Shown: positions 33,920 through 42,403, numbered from the stretch's first letter. The stretch: 64,000 bases of DNA from Paenarthrobacter sp. Z7-10 (GCF_026932795.1 NZ_JADPVH010000001.1:47332-111331), one strand, 5' to 3'. Numbers and translations are program-made. The notes: generated from the sequence alone by a model not told the origin.

Positions 33920-34351
33920 ATGAATAAGAGAACAGCCGGAATTACCCTCGCGGCAGTGATAGGGTTTACCGCCCTGTCCGCAGCTCCCGCTATGGCCGTT
34001 ACCGGCGCCTACCCCAACTGCAGCGCCGCTGCAGCAGTGGGCGTCTACAACATCCCAGCCGGGGCACCGGGTTATGGCCCTCACCTTGACAGCGATAACG
34101 ATGGCATCGGATGTGAAAAGTCTGGCGTGCCGTACACGCCTGAGGCCACGGCTCCAGTTGCCGCCCCCGTGCAGGCGTCCCCGGTGGAAGAAGCGCAAGT
34201 GGGTCAGATGCCCGTCGGCGGTGCTGACACCGGCGTAGCGATGAAAAGCAACAATGACACCGGAGTTCTTGCCATCGGAGGTGGCCTCGTTCTGGTCATG
34301 GCAGCCGGGGGAACCTACGTGGTTCGGCGACGCCATGCGCGTCAGGCGTAG
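33920..34351 (+). CDS. Secreted Excalibur calcium-binding domain protein with a sorting-signal-like tail
   Basis: A 143-residue precursor. Residues 1-26 are a signal peptide ending in AMA. The Excalibur domain follows: a YPNCSAAAAVGVYNIPAG half and DSDNDGIGCE (57-66), in which the Asp residues and the Cys34-Cys65 pair make the calcium-binding, disulfide-linked fold. The C-terminus has GADTG (101-105), then a hydrophobic helix and RRRHARQA, which is the layout of a sortase substrate with a non-classical motif in place of LPxTG. The ATG at 33920 has GGGGA upstream. The class F sortase downstream is the obvious partner. Confidence 0.8.
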   Translation: MNKRTAGITLAAVIGFTALSAAPAMAVTGAYPNCSAAAAVGVYNIPAGAPGYGPHLDSDNDGIGCEKSGVPYTPEATAPVAAPVQASPVEEAQVGQMPVGGADTGVAMKSNNDTGVLAIGGGLVLVMAAGGTYVVRRRHARQA

Positions 34352-34391
34352 TCATACCGATATCTCGAACTGATCGGACAAATCTTTGCTC

Positions 34392-35078
34392 ATGATTAGT
34401 TCAACGAGCGACCGCCGCAGACGCTATTTGGCAACTGCGGCGGTCACCCTACTGTTGCTCACTGGCTGCGCCGCTAACGCACCCGGACAAGCCGCGGTAA
34501 CTGTGCCGCCGGCCCTGGCCAATTATGCGCCGGCGACCCCGGCGACAAAATTACCGCCACCGCCGAAGCCCGCATCCGATGGTTCAGCGACCGCAACGGC
34601 CCCTCCGGCCCGGTTACCGGTCTTGGCTGCCTCCCGTCCGGTGTCGTTTGCCATACCTTCCATAGGCCTGAAGTCCGAACTACTTAAGCTCGGATTGCGA
34701 ACCGATGGTTCCCTCGAAGTCCCGCCCACATGGCCCGGCGCACCGGCTGGTTGGTACAGCCACTCGCCCACGCCGGGAGAACGCGGACCAGCAGTGCTCG
34801 TCGGGCACGTCAATGCGACCGACGGCGGACCTGGAGTCTTTGCGCACCTTCGAAGTCTCAAGGCCGGTGACGTCGTAAAAATCACCCGCGAAAATGGAAC
34901 AAGTGCGTCGTTTGTCGTCGACCATGGCGAACCGTACCCCAAGAACGCGTTCCCCACGAAGGCTGTGTACGGGAACACTGACGGATCCGAACTGCGCCTT
35001 ATCACGTGTGACGGATTTAATGCCAACACTGGTGAGTTCGATGACAACTATGTGGTGTACGCGAAACTCGCCCTCTGA
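34392..35078 (+). CDS. Class F sortase-like lipoprotein
   Basis: A 228-residue extracytoplasmic protein. The N-terminus ends in a lipobox LLTGC (Cys26), followed by a Pro/Ala-rich linker and the sortase beta-barrel (about residues 83-228). Class F motifs are readable: IPSIGLKSELLKLG, VLVGHVNATDGGPGVF with His139, and LRLITCDG with Cys206. I see no arginine after the catalytic Cys, where sortases usually have one on the last strand (the tail is EFDDNYVVYAKLAL). The activity therefore needs testing. A TTG at 34386 could also be the start. It follows the Excalibur protein by 40 bases and probably anchors it. Confidence 0.82.
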   Translation: MISSTSDRRRRYLATAAVTLLLLTGCAANAPGQAAVTVPPALANYAPATPATKLPPPPKPASDGSATATAPPARLPVLAASRPVSFAIPSIGLKSELLKLGLRTDGSLEVPPTWPGAPAGWYSHSPTPGERGPAVLVGHVNATDGGPGVFAHLRSLKAGDVVKITRENGTSASFVVDHGEPYPKNAFPTKAVYGNTDGSELRLITCDGFNANTGEFDDNYVVYAKLAL

Positions 35079-35121
35079 GGTATCGGTCCCCGGTCGATGC
35101 GGTCCGGGGACCGATACCTGA

Positions 35122-36003
35122 TTAGCCCTTGGTGGCCCCGGCGGTGAGCCCGGTAACGATGTATTTCTGCGTGAACAGGGCAATCACCATGATCGGGATC
35201 GTGACCACCACGGCTGCCGCCATCAGTCCTCCCCAGTCGATGCTCGCGTAGGAGACGAAGTTGAAGATGGCTACCGGGAGCGTCTTGGTGTGCGCTCCGG
35301 AGAGGACCAGCGCGAACATAAAATTGTTCCAGGAAAAGATGAACGACAGAATCCCCGCCGTCGCAATCCCGCCAACGGACAGCGGCAAGGTGATCCGGTT
35401 GAAGGCACCGATGGGGGTCAGCCCGTCCACCTGCGCGGATTCTTCCAGTTCCAGCGGCATCGAATCGAAGAAGGACATCATGATGTACACGATCAGCGGC
35501 AGCGCCACGAACATGTGGGACAGGATGAGGACCGAGTAGCCGCCCACCAAATGCATATTCGAAAAAACGTAGTACCAGGGGACCAACAGGCTTACGCCGG
35601 GAATGATGCGGGCCATCAGGACCACCAGCGCGGAACGATGCATGGTGAACCGGCTCATGGCGTAGGCCGCAGGCACACCGAGGACCAGGGACAGCGCGGT
35701 GGAGCAGAAGGCCACCCAGAAGCTGTTAAAGACAAAGATCAGGTAGTTGTTGCGCCCCAGCACATTGTCGTAGTTGTCCCACGTTGGGGTGAAGAAAACA
35801 GCCTTGCTGGCGTCGTAGATGTCCACATTTGTCTTGAACGAGGCCAGCAGCATCCACAGCAAGGGGGCAATGAAGACCAAGACAATCAGGATCAGTGCAA
35901 CGGCACGGAAGACCTTATAGGCCCGCGAGCGCAAGGGCTTGCGTCGGCGCTTGGGTCCGGGCGCAGCGGCTGTGAGCGGGCGGTCGGCGATTGTTGCGCT
36001 CAT
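35122..36003 (-). CDS. Carbohydrate ABC transporter permease, MalG-like (second importer)
   Basis: A 293-residue six-helix permease. The EAA loop reads ESAQVDGLTPIGAFNRITLP, a weak match with Gln for Arg. The start at 36003 overlaps the stop of the upstream permease (ATGA) and has GAAAGG about nine bases upstream; the longer frame from 36045 is not used. It forms the second importer of the window, together with the genes at 36000-36923 and 37043-38347. Confidence 0.9.
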   Translation of the reverse strand: MSATIADRPLTAAAPGPKRRRKPLRSRAYKVFRAVALILIVLVFIAPLLWMLLASFKTNVDIYDASKAVFFTPTWDNYDNVLGRNNYLIFVFNSFWVAFCSTALSLVLGVPAAYAMSRFTMHRSALVVLMARIIPGVSLLVPWYYVFSNMHLVGGYSVLILSHMFVALPLIVYIMMSFFDSMPLELEESAQVDGLTPIGAFNRITLPLSVGGIATAGILSFIFSWNNFMFALVLSGAHTKTLPVAIFNFVSYASIDWGGLMAAAVVVTIPIMVIALFTQKYIVTGLTAGATKG

Positions 36004-36923
36004 GAGTTGCTGCCTTTCCGACGGCGGGTGAGGAGGAACATACACGCGACGATAATCAGGAAGAACAGGATCAGCACGGCCGAGGCCAGCCCGTACTTGT
36101 TGTAGTCAAAGCTGAGGCCGTAGGCGTATACATTGAGGGTTTCGACTTCGTTGAAGGAGCCGCCGCCCTTTCCCTTGGTGGCGTACAGGATGTCGAACGT
36201 TTTCAATGCGTCGATGCTGCGCAGCAGCACGGCCACGATCACCGTGGGCATCAGCAGCGGCAACGTCACGTAGATGAAGCGCTGCCAGGCATTCGCGCCG
36301 TCAATCCGCGCGGCCTCGTCCGGCTCTTCGGACAGGGACGTCAGGCCGGCCAGCAGGATCAGGACCACCATTGGGGTCCACTGCCAGATATCGACGAAAA
36401 CCAGCGTGGGCAGGGCGGTTTCGGTGGAGGAAAGCCAGGGCTGGGACGGCAGGTGGAAGAAATTGAGCAGCTGGTTTGCGAACCCGATGTTCGGATCAAA
36501 GATCAGCCGCCACATCATTCCCACGGCCACCGGGGTGGCCACCAGGGGCAGCAGGATTGCCACCCGCACCCATTTTTCGCCCCGGAACGGGCGCCACAGC
36601 AGCAGTGCGATGCACATCCCCAGGACCATCTCCACCGCCAGCGCCGAGAGCGTGAAGGCAAAGGTTCGTGCCGTGGCTGGCCAGAACCGGTCCATATCGC
36701 CCAAGGCCTGCAGGTAATTGCGGAAGCCAACGAAATGCGAGGCCGCCCGCACCGAGCCGTGGGCGTCCGTCAGGCTCAGATACAGCGTCCACGCCAGCGG
36801 AAAGGCAATCAGGACGCCGACAAAAATCATGGCGGGGGCCGCAAACAGCCATTTTCTATGAGCGTTAGCCCAATCCGAATAGGCCTGCCATGCGGATTTC
36901 CGCGTTGGGGTCAGGACGGCCAT
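36000..36923 (-). CDS. Carbohydrate ABC transporter permease, MalF-like (second importer)
   Basis: A 307-residue permease with six helices; EAA loop EAARIDGANAWQRFIYVTLP. It follows the solute-binding gene after a 119-bp gap that holds a long hairpin (36982-37027), and its stop overlaps the next permease start. No ATPase gene is in the cluster, so a shared ATPase must be used. Confidence 0.9.
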   Translation of the reverse strand: MAVLTPTRKSAWQAYSDWANAHRKWLFAAPAMIFVGVLIAFPLAWTLYLSLTDAHGSVRAASHFVGFRNYLQALGDMDRFWPATARTFAFTLSALAVEMVLGMCIALLLWRPFRGEKWVRVAILLPLVATPVAVGMMWRLIFDPNIGFANQLLNFFHLPSQPWLSSTETALPTLVFVDIWQWTPMVVLILLAGLTSLSEEPDEAARIDGANAWQRFIYVTLPLLMPTVIVAVLLRSIDALKTFDILYATKGKGGGSFNEVETLNVYAYGLSFDYNKYGLASAVLILFFLIIVACMFLLTRRRKGSNS

Positions 36924-36981
36924 TAGTCACCTCGTCATCGTTGTGGGTTGGAAATGCCGGCAACCGGTTCACAGGTTGCCG

Positions 36982-37027
36982 CAGCAATGGCCGGCCGCGG
37001 ATGGAGAGGGCGGTCCGGCCATTGCTG
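36982..37027 (-). promoter_or_regulatory. Intercistronic stem-loop between solute-binding and permease genes
   Basis: CAGCAATGGCCGG (36982-36994) and CCGGCCATTGCTG (37015-37027) form a perfect 13-bp stem with a 20-base loop. It lies after the stop of the binding-protein gene and before the permeases. Such hairpins raise the amount of binding protein over the membrane part by protecting the upstream message or by partial termination. Confidence 0.65.
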
Positions 37028-37042
37028 AGGGATGCTCCAGGG

Positions 37043-38347
37043 CTAGTTGTCGCCGGCCAGGAACTTGTCGAACTTGGTGTTCGCCGCATCCGCGGCGGCA
37101 GCTGCGTCTCCACCTGTGATGGCGGTGACGATCGGCTCACCCACAATTTCGCGGGCGGTGGCCACGGTGTTGACCAGCGGACGGTCATGGCCGACGCCGT
37201 TCTTGGCGCTGACGGCGATGGCCGCGGCCAGGTCCTTCGGGTACGTCGAGACGCCCTGAGGATCCGCCCATACGGAGTTTCGCGGTCCGGGGACGCCGGC
37301 CTTCTGGATCTTCAGGGTCATGGCCTTACTGGTGGCCCACTGAACAAACTTCCAGGCGTTGTCCTGGTTCTTGGACTGGGAATTGATGCCCAAGGCCCAT
37401 GACGGGACGTTGTACGGCTTGGAGCCGGCCGGCCCGGCCGGCAGCGGCGCAAAGCCAACCGTGTCAGAGACCTTCGACTTCGCCGGATCGGTCGCGTTCT
37501 TGTAGAGGCTGTCGGCCTCCGTGTAGAACGCGGCGTTGCCCTGCGTGAAGATGGCCATCGCCTCCGGCCAGCTCATATCGGTGCTGACGTTCTTCGGGCC
37601 TTGATCCTTGATCAGACCGCCATAGACCGCGTACGCCTTCTTAGCGGCGTCACTGCCGACGGCGGACTTGCCGGCATCGTCGATGAAGTCACCGCCGTAG
37701 CTGTACAGGAAGCTGGAGAACTGGGTGACTGCCGCGGACTTTCCGGTGCGGGCCACGAATCCGGCAACGCCGGGGTTGGCATCCTTGATCTTCTTTGCGT
37801 CCGCCTGGAGTTCCTCCATGGTCTTCGGGACCTCGAGGCCGGCTTTCTTCAGCAGGTCCTTGCGGTAGTAAAGCACCTCGCGTTCGGTGATGGTGGGAAC
37901 ACCGACCACCTTGTCCTCATAGGTGGTGGAGGAAATCGGTCCGGCCTGGAAGTCGCTCCAATCCCAGTCGGCATTGCTCTTGACCTTGTCGGTCAGGTCT
38001 GCAAGGTAGCCGTTCTTGGCAAAGGTCTTGCCCTCCTGCAGCGGCCGGTACATCATGACGTCAATTTCGTCGGTTCCGGCGTTCAGCTTGACGTTGTACT
38101 GGTCCGAAAGCTGGTCCTCGCCAAGCTGGGTGAGCTCCACCTTGACGTTGTTGGCCTTTTCGAACTCGGGAATGGCAGCCTTGATGGAATCCGTCCACAC
38201 ATGGTTGGCCAGGGTCACGCGCAGGGTGCTGGGGCCGTTACCGTCGGCCGAACTTCCATTTGAGCTGCAGGCCGTCAAGGACCCGGCAGCGAGGACAACT
38301 GCCGCCGCGGACATGCCGACGACTCGGAAAAGAGGCGCTCGTTTCAA
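37043..38347 (-). CDS. Extracellular solute-binding lipoprotein of the second sugar importer
   Basis: A 434-residue family 1 sugar-binding protein. The start is TTG 38347, with GGAG five bases upstream; it gives MKRAPLFRVVGMSAAAVVLA and a lipobox LTAC (Cys27). The two-lobed binding fold follows, with the family features IDVMMYRPLQEGKTFAKNGY and the hinge region VVGVPTITEREVLYYRKDLL. It heads the operon, divergent from a GntR/FadR-type regulator. The sugar cannot be named. Confidence 0.9.
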   Translation of the reverse strand: MKRAPLFRVVGMSAAAVVLAAGSLTACSSNGSSADGNGPSTLRVTLANHVWTDSIKAAIPEFEKANNVKVELTQLGEDQLSDQYNVKLNAGTDEIDVMMYRPLQEGKTFAKNGYLADLTDKVKSNADWDWSDFQAGPISSTTYEDKVVGVPTITEREVLYYRKDLLKKAGLEVPKTMEELQADAKKIKDANPGVAGFVARTGKSAAVTQFSSFLYSYGGDFIDDAGKSAVGSDAAKKAYAVYGGLIKDQGPKNVSTDMSWPEAMAIFTQGNAAFYTEADSLYKNATDPAKSKVSDTVGFAPLPAGPAGSKPYNVPSWALGINSQSKNQDNAWKFVQWATSKAMTLKIQKAGVPGPRNSVWADPQGVSTYPKDLAAAIAVSAKNGVGHDRPLVNTVATAREIVGEPIVTAITGGDAAAAADAANTKFDKFLAGDN

Positions 38348-38433
38348 GGTGTCTCCATTTTCTCTTCGGGCTGCGCCGCCGCAACCACGGGCCGATGCAT
38401 CTTTACATCTGCCATAAGACAAGATAGTAGTGA

Positions 38434-38445
38434 GTTAGATCATAC
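38434..38445. promoter_or_regulatory. Operator candidate for the FCD/GntR regulator
   Basis: GTTAGATCATAC is a 12-bp dyad with 8 of 12 positions symmetric (GT..GATC..AC), in the gap between the divergent regulator and importer genes. FadR-type regulators bind short dyads of this size. A TTAGAT hexamer inside it could be a -10 for the regulator. Confidence 0.45.
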
Positions 38446-38474
38446 TTATGCAACTCCAATATGGAACCGATACG

Positions 38475-39269
38475 ATGATTGGCATGCTCGACACGACCCC
38501 AGCCCCCAGCCCAGTTTCCGCCGGATTCTTTCCGGTGCGCGGCACCACGGGCCTTTCCAGCGTCCCCTCGGGCCTGCACGGCCAAGTGGTGGACCTGTTG
38601 GGCCTGGCGGTCAGCTCGGGGGAATTGCCCGCCGGTTCGGTGGTGCTGATTGAGGAACTGGAGGAACGCTGCCAGGTTTCCCGCTCCGTGATCCGCGAGG
38701 CGCTGCGCGTGCTGGCTTCGATGGGGATGGTTGCGTCCCGGCGCCGGGTGGGCGTGCAGATCCTGCCCTCCAGCGAGTGGAATCTTTATGATCCTCAGCT
38801 GATCCGCTGGCGGCTTGCCTCACCCGGGCGCATTGCCCAACTGCGCTCCCTCTTTGAGCTGCGTGCGGCCATCGAACCGGAGGCCGCACGGTTGGCCGCC
38901 GTGCGTGCGCCGCTTGGGGACGCCAGTGACCTGATGGGGCTGGCTGGGAAGCTCTGGGCAGCCGGCCGCGACGGGGACACGGCGCTGTTCCTGCAGCTGG
39001 ACATCGAGTTCCACCGGCTGGTGCTTTCCAGCTCCGGCAACGAAATGTTCGGCAAACTCACCACTCTTGTCGCTGAAGTCCTGACCGGTCGGACGAACTA
39101 TGGGCTGATGCCCGAGCACCCGCACGAGGAGGCACTGCAGATGCACGTGGACGTGGCCAGCGCCATCCAGCGCGGTGACGGGGAGGAAGCGCGCCGGGCA
39201 ATGCTGTGCATCACTGATCGTGCGATGACAGAGATGCAATCGCTCTGGGCTAAAAACATCATCGAGTAA
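38475..39269 (+). CDS. GntR family regulator, FadR/FCD subfamily
   Basis: About 264 residues. The N-terminal winged helix reads GSVVLIEELEERCQVSRSVI (about residues 50-90), followed by an FCD all-helical effector domain with the metal-binding Asp and His of LDIEFHRLVL and a later His in LQMHVDVASAI. Effectors of this group are usually organic acids or sugar acids, and a divergent sugar importer supports a role in its control. Start choice is uncertain: ATG 38448, 38475 and 38484 are in frame and none has a good ribosome-binding site. A hairpin follows the stop. Confidence 0.82.
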   Translation: MIGMLDTTPAPSPVSAGFFPVRGTTGLSSVPSGLHGQVVDLLGLAVSSGELPAGSVVLIEELEERCQVSRSVIREALRVLASMGMVASRRRVGVQILPSSEWNLYDPQLIRWRLASPGRIAQLRSLFELRAAIEPEAARLAAVRAPLGDASDLMGLAGKLWAAGRDGDTALFLQLDIEFHRLVLSSSGNEMFGKLTTLVAEVLTGRTNYGLMPEHPHEEALQMHVDVASAIQRGDGEEARRAMLCITDRAMTEMQSLWAKNIIE

Positions 39270-39276
39270 GTAATAG

Positions 39277-39304
39277 GTGCTCGATCCAGACCGGTATCGA
39301 GCAC
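39277..39304. terminator. Stem-loop between convergent GntR and dnaB genes
   Basis: GTGCTCGAT (39277-39285) and ATCGAGCAC (39296-39304) form a perfect 9-bp stem with a 10-base loop, seven bases after the regulator's stop and 44 bases after dnaB's end. No U-run is seen on either strand. It may act as a two-way terminator. Confidence 0.5.
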
Positions 39305-39348
39305 GAACTGCGCACTCGATGCGTGCCGGGAAGCTATGTGCCTCAGGG

Positions 39349-40731
39349 CTAATAGGCGCCGGAACCGGAGTCCGCAGCCATGTTGGAAAACCGTGAATAG
39401 TGGCCTTGGAACCCGACGACGATCGTTTTGGTCGGTCCGTTGCGGTGTTTAGCGACAATCACGTCAGCCTCACCGGCGCGGGGAGATTCCTTGTCATAGA
39501 TGTCCTCGCGGTGCAGCAGAATGACCATGTCCGCATCCTGCTCGATGGAACCGGATTCGCGCAGGTCCGAGATCATGGGCTTCTTGTCCGTGCGCTGCTC
39601 CGAGCCGCGGTTCAGCTGCGAGAGGGCTACGACCGGCACCTGGAGTTCCTTGGCCAGCAGTTTGAGGGCGCGGGAAAACTCGGAGACTTCCTGCTGGCGG
39701 GACTCAACCTTCTTTCCTGAGGACATCAGCTGGAGATAGTCCAACACCACCAGCTTGAGGTTGTGCTGCTGTTTCAGCCGCCGGCATTTGGCCCGAATTT
39801 CCATCAGGGACATGTTGGGGCTGTCGTCGATGAACAGCGGGGCGTCGTTCATGCGTCCCATGGTGGTGGCGATCTTGGACCACTGATCGTCCTTGACCGT
39901 GCCCTTGCGCAGGTCCTGCAGGCTGATGGTGGCCTCCGCGGAGAGCAGGCGCATGGCGAGTTCATTGCGCCCCATTTCCAGGGAAAAAACCACCGTGGCC
40001 AGATTGTGCTTGATCGCAGCCGACCGGGCCCAGTCCAGCGCAAAGGTGGACTTTCCCACCGCGGGGCGGGCTGCAATGACGATCATCTGCCCGGGGTGCA
40101 GGCCGTTGGTCAGTTCATCGAGTTCGTAGAAGCCGGTCGGCACCCCCGTCATACCCTCGCCGCGGTGCCCGGACGCCTCGATCTCGTCCACGGTGGATTC
40201 CATCACGTCCTTGAGCGCCACATAGTCTTCAGCGGTGCGCCGCTCGGCGACGGCGTATACCTCCGCCTGGGCGGCATTGACGATGTCCTCGACTTCGCCG
40301 TCGTTGGCATAGCCAAGCTGGACGATCTTGGTTCCGGCGTTGACCAACCGGCGCAGGACGGCGCGTTCACCGACTATCTCGGCATAGAACCCCGCATTGG
40401 CCGCGGTCGGGACTGACTGAATAAGCTGATGCAGGTATGCCGGACCACCAACCCTTGTAATCTCGCCGCGTTTGGTCAGTTCATCGGCGACAGTCACCGC
40501 ATCGGCAGGTTCGCCCCGGCCGTACAGATCAAGGATCGCCTCGTAGATGCTCTCGTGCGAGGGACGGTAGAAGTCGTTCCCGCGCAGTACCTCGACCACA
40601 TCCGCGATCGCATCCTTGGAGAGCATCATGCCGCCCAGGACGCTTTGTTCTGCGACGAGGTCCTGGGGAGGCGTTCGGGCGAAATCCGGCTCCCGCAGTG
40701 ATTCGGCTGTATGCGTGTTACTGACTGACAC
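39349..40731 (-). CDS. dnaB: Replicative DNA helicase
   Basis: A 460-residue hexameric helicase that unwinds DNA at the fork. The GTG start at 40731 (MSVSNTHTAESLREPDF) has AAAGGGG about nine bases upstream. The N-terminal DnaB domain (about 20-125) is followed by the RecA-like domain with Walker A ARPAVGKS (221-228), the HLH motif LVVLDYLQLMSSGKK near Walker B, and the C-terminal RSFSNM-like segment. No intein is present. It is downstream of rpsF, ssb, rpsR and rplI on the same strand, with a terminator and one reversed gene between. Confidence 0.97.
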   Translation of the reverse strand: MSVSNTHTAESLREPDFARTPPQDLVAEQSVLGGMMLSKDAIADVVEVLRGNDFYRPSHESIYEAILDLYGRGEPADAVTVADELTKRGEITRVGGPAYLHQLIQSVPTAANAGFYAEIVGERAVLRRLVNAGTKIVQLGYANDGEVEDIVNAAQAEVYAVAERRTAEDYVALKDVMESTVDEIEASGHRGEGMTGVPTGFYELDELTNGLHPGQMIVIAARPAVGKSTFALDWARSAAIKHNLATVVFSLEMGRNELAMRLLSAEATISLQDLRKGTVKDDQWSKIATTMGRMNDAPLFIDDSPNMSLMEIRAKCRRLKQQHNLKLVVLDYLQLMSSGKKVESRQQEVSEFSRALKLLAKELQVPVVALSQLNRGSEQRTDKKPMISDLRESGSIEQDADMVILLHREDIYDKESPRAGEADVIVAKHRNGPTKTIVVGFQGHYSRFSNMAADSGSGAY

Positions 40732-41366
40732 CGGCCATGCCCCTTTCCTGCCGATCCGGTGCGCGTGGTGCGTGCCGGGAACGGTGGCCAGCGAACTGGC
40801 CTGGTGTTGCTGCTGTTTCTGTCCTACCAGCCGCCTCCGACATTCTGTGCCGGCGGCGGAAAGGGGTACCACGCAACGGTAGACCCTCGCCTACCGGAGA
40901 CCAACCCGGGTGTGCGCCTTCCCTGTGGACAAACTGTTGATACCGCGGCGTGTCTTGTGCACACGATGGGGACAAGACTGTGGAAAACGATTATCTTTGA
41001 CTGGAAAGGCGGTCCTGACCTGCGTCAACGCTGTGCACACGCTGTGGAGGAGGATATATTTTCACCCAACCTTCATCCACAGGTTGCGTGTTGACAAACC
41101 CTCGGGCGGCTCACCGGAGCGGCGCCGAAGGGCAGCGGACCCGTCATTCGTCCGGCCTGACTCTGGGCGCCGGCCGCCTGTCCGGCCAATATATGCCGCG
41201 GTCAACATGCATGGATGGGAAGGATACGGCGGAATGCATGCAGCGGGTGACCAGACAGGGCACCGGAGCTGGGCGCGCCAGCTCCGGTGCAATAGGCCGT
41301 CCGGGCCAGGATTCCCGCTTCCAGGCCAACCATCCCGTCGGCCCCCAAGTGGCATATGCTCAGCTC
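40732..41366. other. Long region between dnaB and the L7/L12-like gene, with DnaA-box-like sites
   Basis: This 635-bp region holds no gene I can support, although frames are open in parts. It is rich in nine-base words close to the DnaA box TTATCCACA and its complement: TGTGGACAA (40924-40932), TGTGGAAAA (40979-40987), TGTGGAGGA (41043-41051) and TCATCCACA (41072-41080). The palindrome GTGCAC followed by AC occurs twice. DnaA binding could regulate dnaB; the replication origin itself is expected near dnaA, which is not in the window. Confidence 0.45.
41355..41360 (+). promoter_or_regulatory. Leaderless-type -10 element (TATGCT, N6, ATG)
   Basis: TATGCT is followed by six bases and the ATG at 41367. 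No ribosome-binding site is present, so the message is probably leaderless. Confidence 0.55.
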
Positions 41367-41855
41367 ATGGACTGGTTCATTGTGGGTCTCATCGCGGTGG
41401 TAGGAATTGTCGTTCTGGTCTGGGCTGCGCGGGCGGGCGGCCCGCGCTCGAGCGGCCTGTCCGATGCCGACCGCTATCAGCTTGACTTGGCCCGGAAGTC
41501 GGCAGCCCATACGCAGGATCAAGTCCGCCGGGCCGCCGCCCTGCGTCCCGACCACCCGGCCCAGCGCACGGGCTACTCCCAGGCGGGCGCCTACCGAAGC
41601 GGCCCCGCCCAGGGCCAGAATGAGACGCACGGGCAGAATTTGCGCGGTACCGGCTCCGGGCCCCGCGACGGACAGAACGCCGGGAGGTTTGCCGGACAGG
41701 GACCAGCGATGCCAGGGCAGGTGAATGGCGCGCTGCTGCTGCAGCTGCAGGGAATGCTTCGGGGTGGTCAGAAAATGCAGGCGGTCAACCTCCTGCGCGA
41801 ACAGACGCAGATGACGTTGTCCGAGGCCAGGAACTTTATCGACCGGCTGCGCTGA
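41367..41855 (+). CDS. Membrane-anchored protein with ribosomal L7/L12 C-terminal-like domain
   Basis: A 162-residue protein. A single hydrophobic helix (DWFIVGLIAVVGIVVLVWAA) is followed by a Gln/Gly/Arg-rich disordered linker and a short C-terminal domain (MLRGGQKMQAVNLLREQ, then TLSEARNFIDRL) that resembles the L7/L12 C-terminal fold, as in a group of actinobacterial proteins. Start at ATG 41367 is supported by the TATGCT element. The function of these proteins is not known. The gene faces rplI, and a strong hairpin separates the two. Confidence 0.78.
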   Translation: MDWFIVGLIAVVGIVVLVWAARAGGPRSSGLSDADRYQLDLARKSAAHTQDQVRRAAALRPDHPAQRTGYSQAGAYRSGPAQGQNETHGQNLRGTGSGPRDGQNAGRFAGQGPAMPGQVNGALLLQLQGMLRGGQKMQAVNLLREQTQMTLSEARNFIDRLR

Positions 41856-41871
41856 CCCGGAACGAAAACAA

Positions 41872-41903
41872 AAGGGCTCCCGTCCAAATGGACGGGAGCC
41901 CTT
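41872..41903 (-). terminator. Rho-independent terminator for the rpsF-rplI operon
   Basis: AAGGGCTCCCGTCCA (41872-41886) and TGGACGGGAGCCCTT (41889-41903) form a perfect 14-15-bp stem. On the minus strand it is followed by a T-rich stretch (TTTTGTTTTCG), so it should end rplI transcription. It may also serve the convergent gene from the left. Confidence 0.88.
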
Positions 41904-41933
41904 CCGGCAGCCGACGAGAACGTCTGCTGCTAA

Positions 41934-42386
41934 CTACTTTGCTGCGACGACATCCAAGTCGATAACCACGGCGACGTCACTGTGAAGGCGGACGTTGGCG
42001 TGGTACGAGCCGACACTCTTGATGTGCGCCGGCAGTTCAACCTTGCGCTTGTCGATGGTGCCGAGTCCGGCAGCCGCGACAGCTTTTGCGACATCTTCGG
42101 CCTTGACGGTGCCGAAGAGGCGGCCGGATTCGCCGGCCTTGACGACGAGCCTGACCGGCTTGGCGGTCAACGCCGAGCCTTGGGCCTGTGCCGCTTCAAC
42201 CGAAGCGTGTTCCCGGGCGGTGCGGGCAGCCTGGATGGACTCCACCTGCTTCTCGCCGCCCTTGGACCAGGTCAGGGCGAAACCGCGCGGCAGAAGGTAG
42301 TTACGTGCGTAACCATTCTTCACCTCAACGATGTCGCCCGCAGCGCCGACCCCCGTTACTTCGTGGGTCAAAATGAGCTTTGCCAT
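41934..42386 (-). CDS. rplI: 50S ribosomal protein L9
   Basis: A 150-residue ribosomal protein of the large subunit. The N-terminal domain reads [20 protein letters not shown] followed by [17 protein letters not shown], the family signature, and the C-terminal domain carries [19 protein letters not shown]. It is the last gene of the rpsF-ssb-rpsR-rplI operon, 17 bases after rpsR, and is followed by a strong terminator. Confidence 0.97.
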   Translation of the reverse strand: MAKLILTHEVTGVGAAGDIVEVKNGYARNYLLPRGFALTWSKGGEKQVESIQAARTAREHASVEAAQAQGSALTAKPVRLVVKAGESGRLFGTVKAEDVAKAVAAAGLGTIDKRKVELPAHIKSVGSYHANVRLHSDVAVVIDLDVVAAK

Positions 42387-42403
42387 GTTCTTATCTCCTT
42401 CGC

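Noticed and set aside
40732..41366. Replication origin
   Set aside because: There are DnaA-box-like words but no dnaA, dnaN or AT-rich unwinding region; dnaB is often within reach of but not at the origin.
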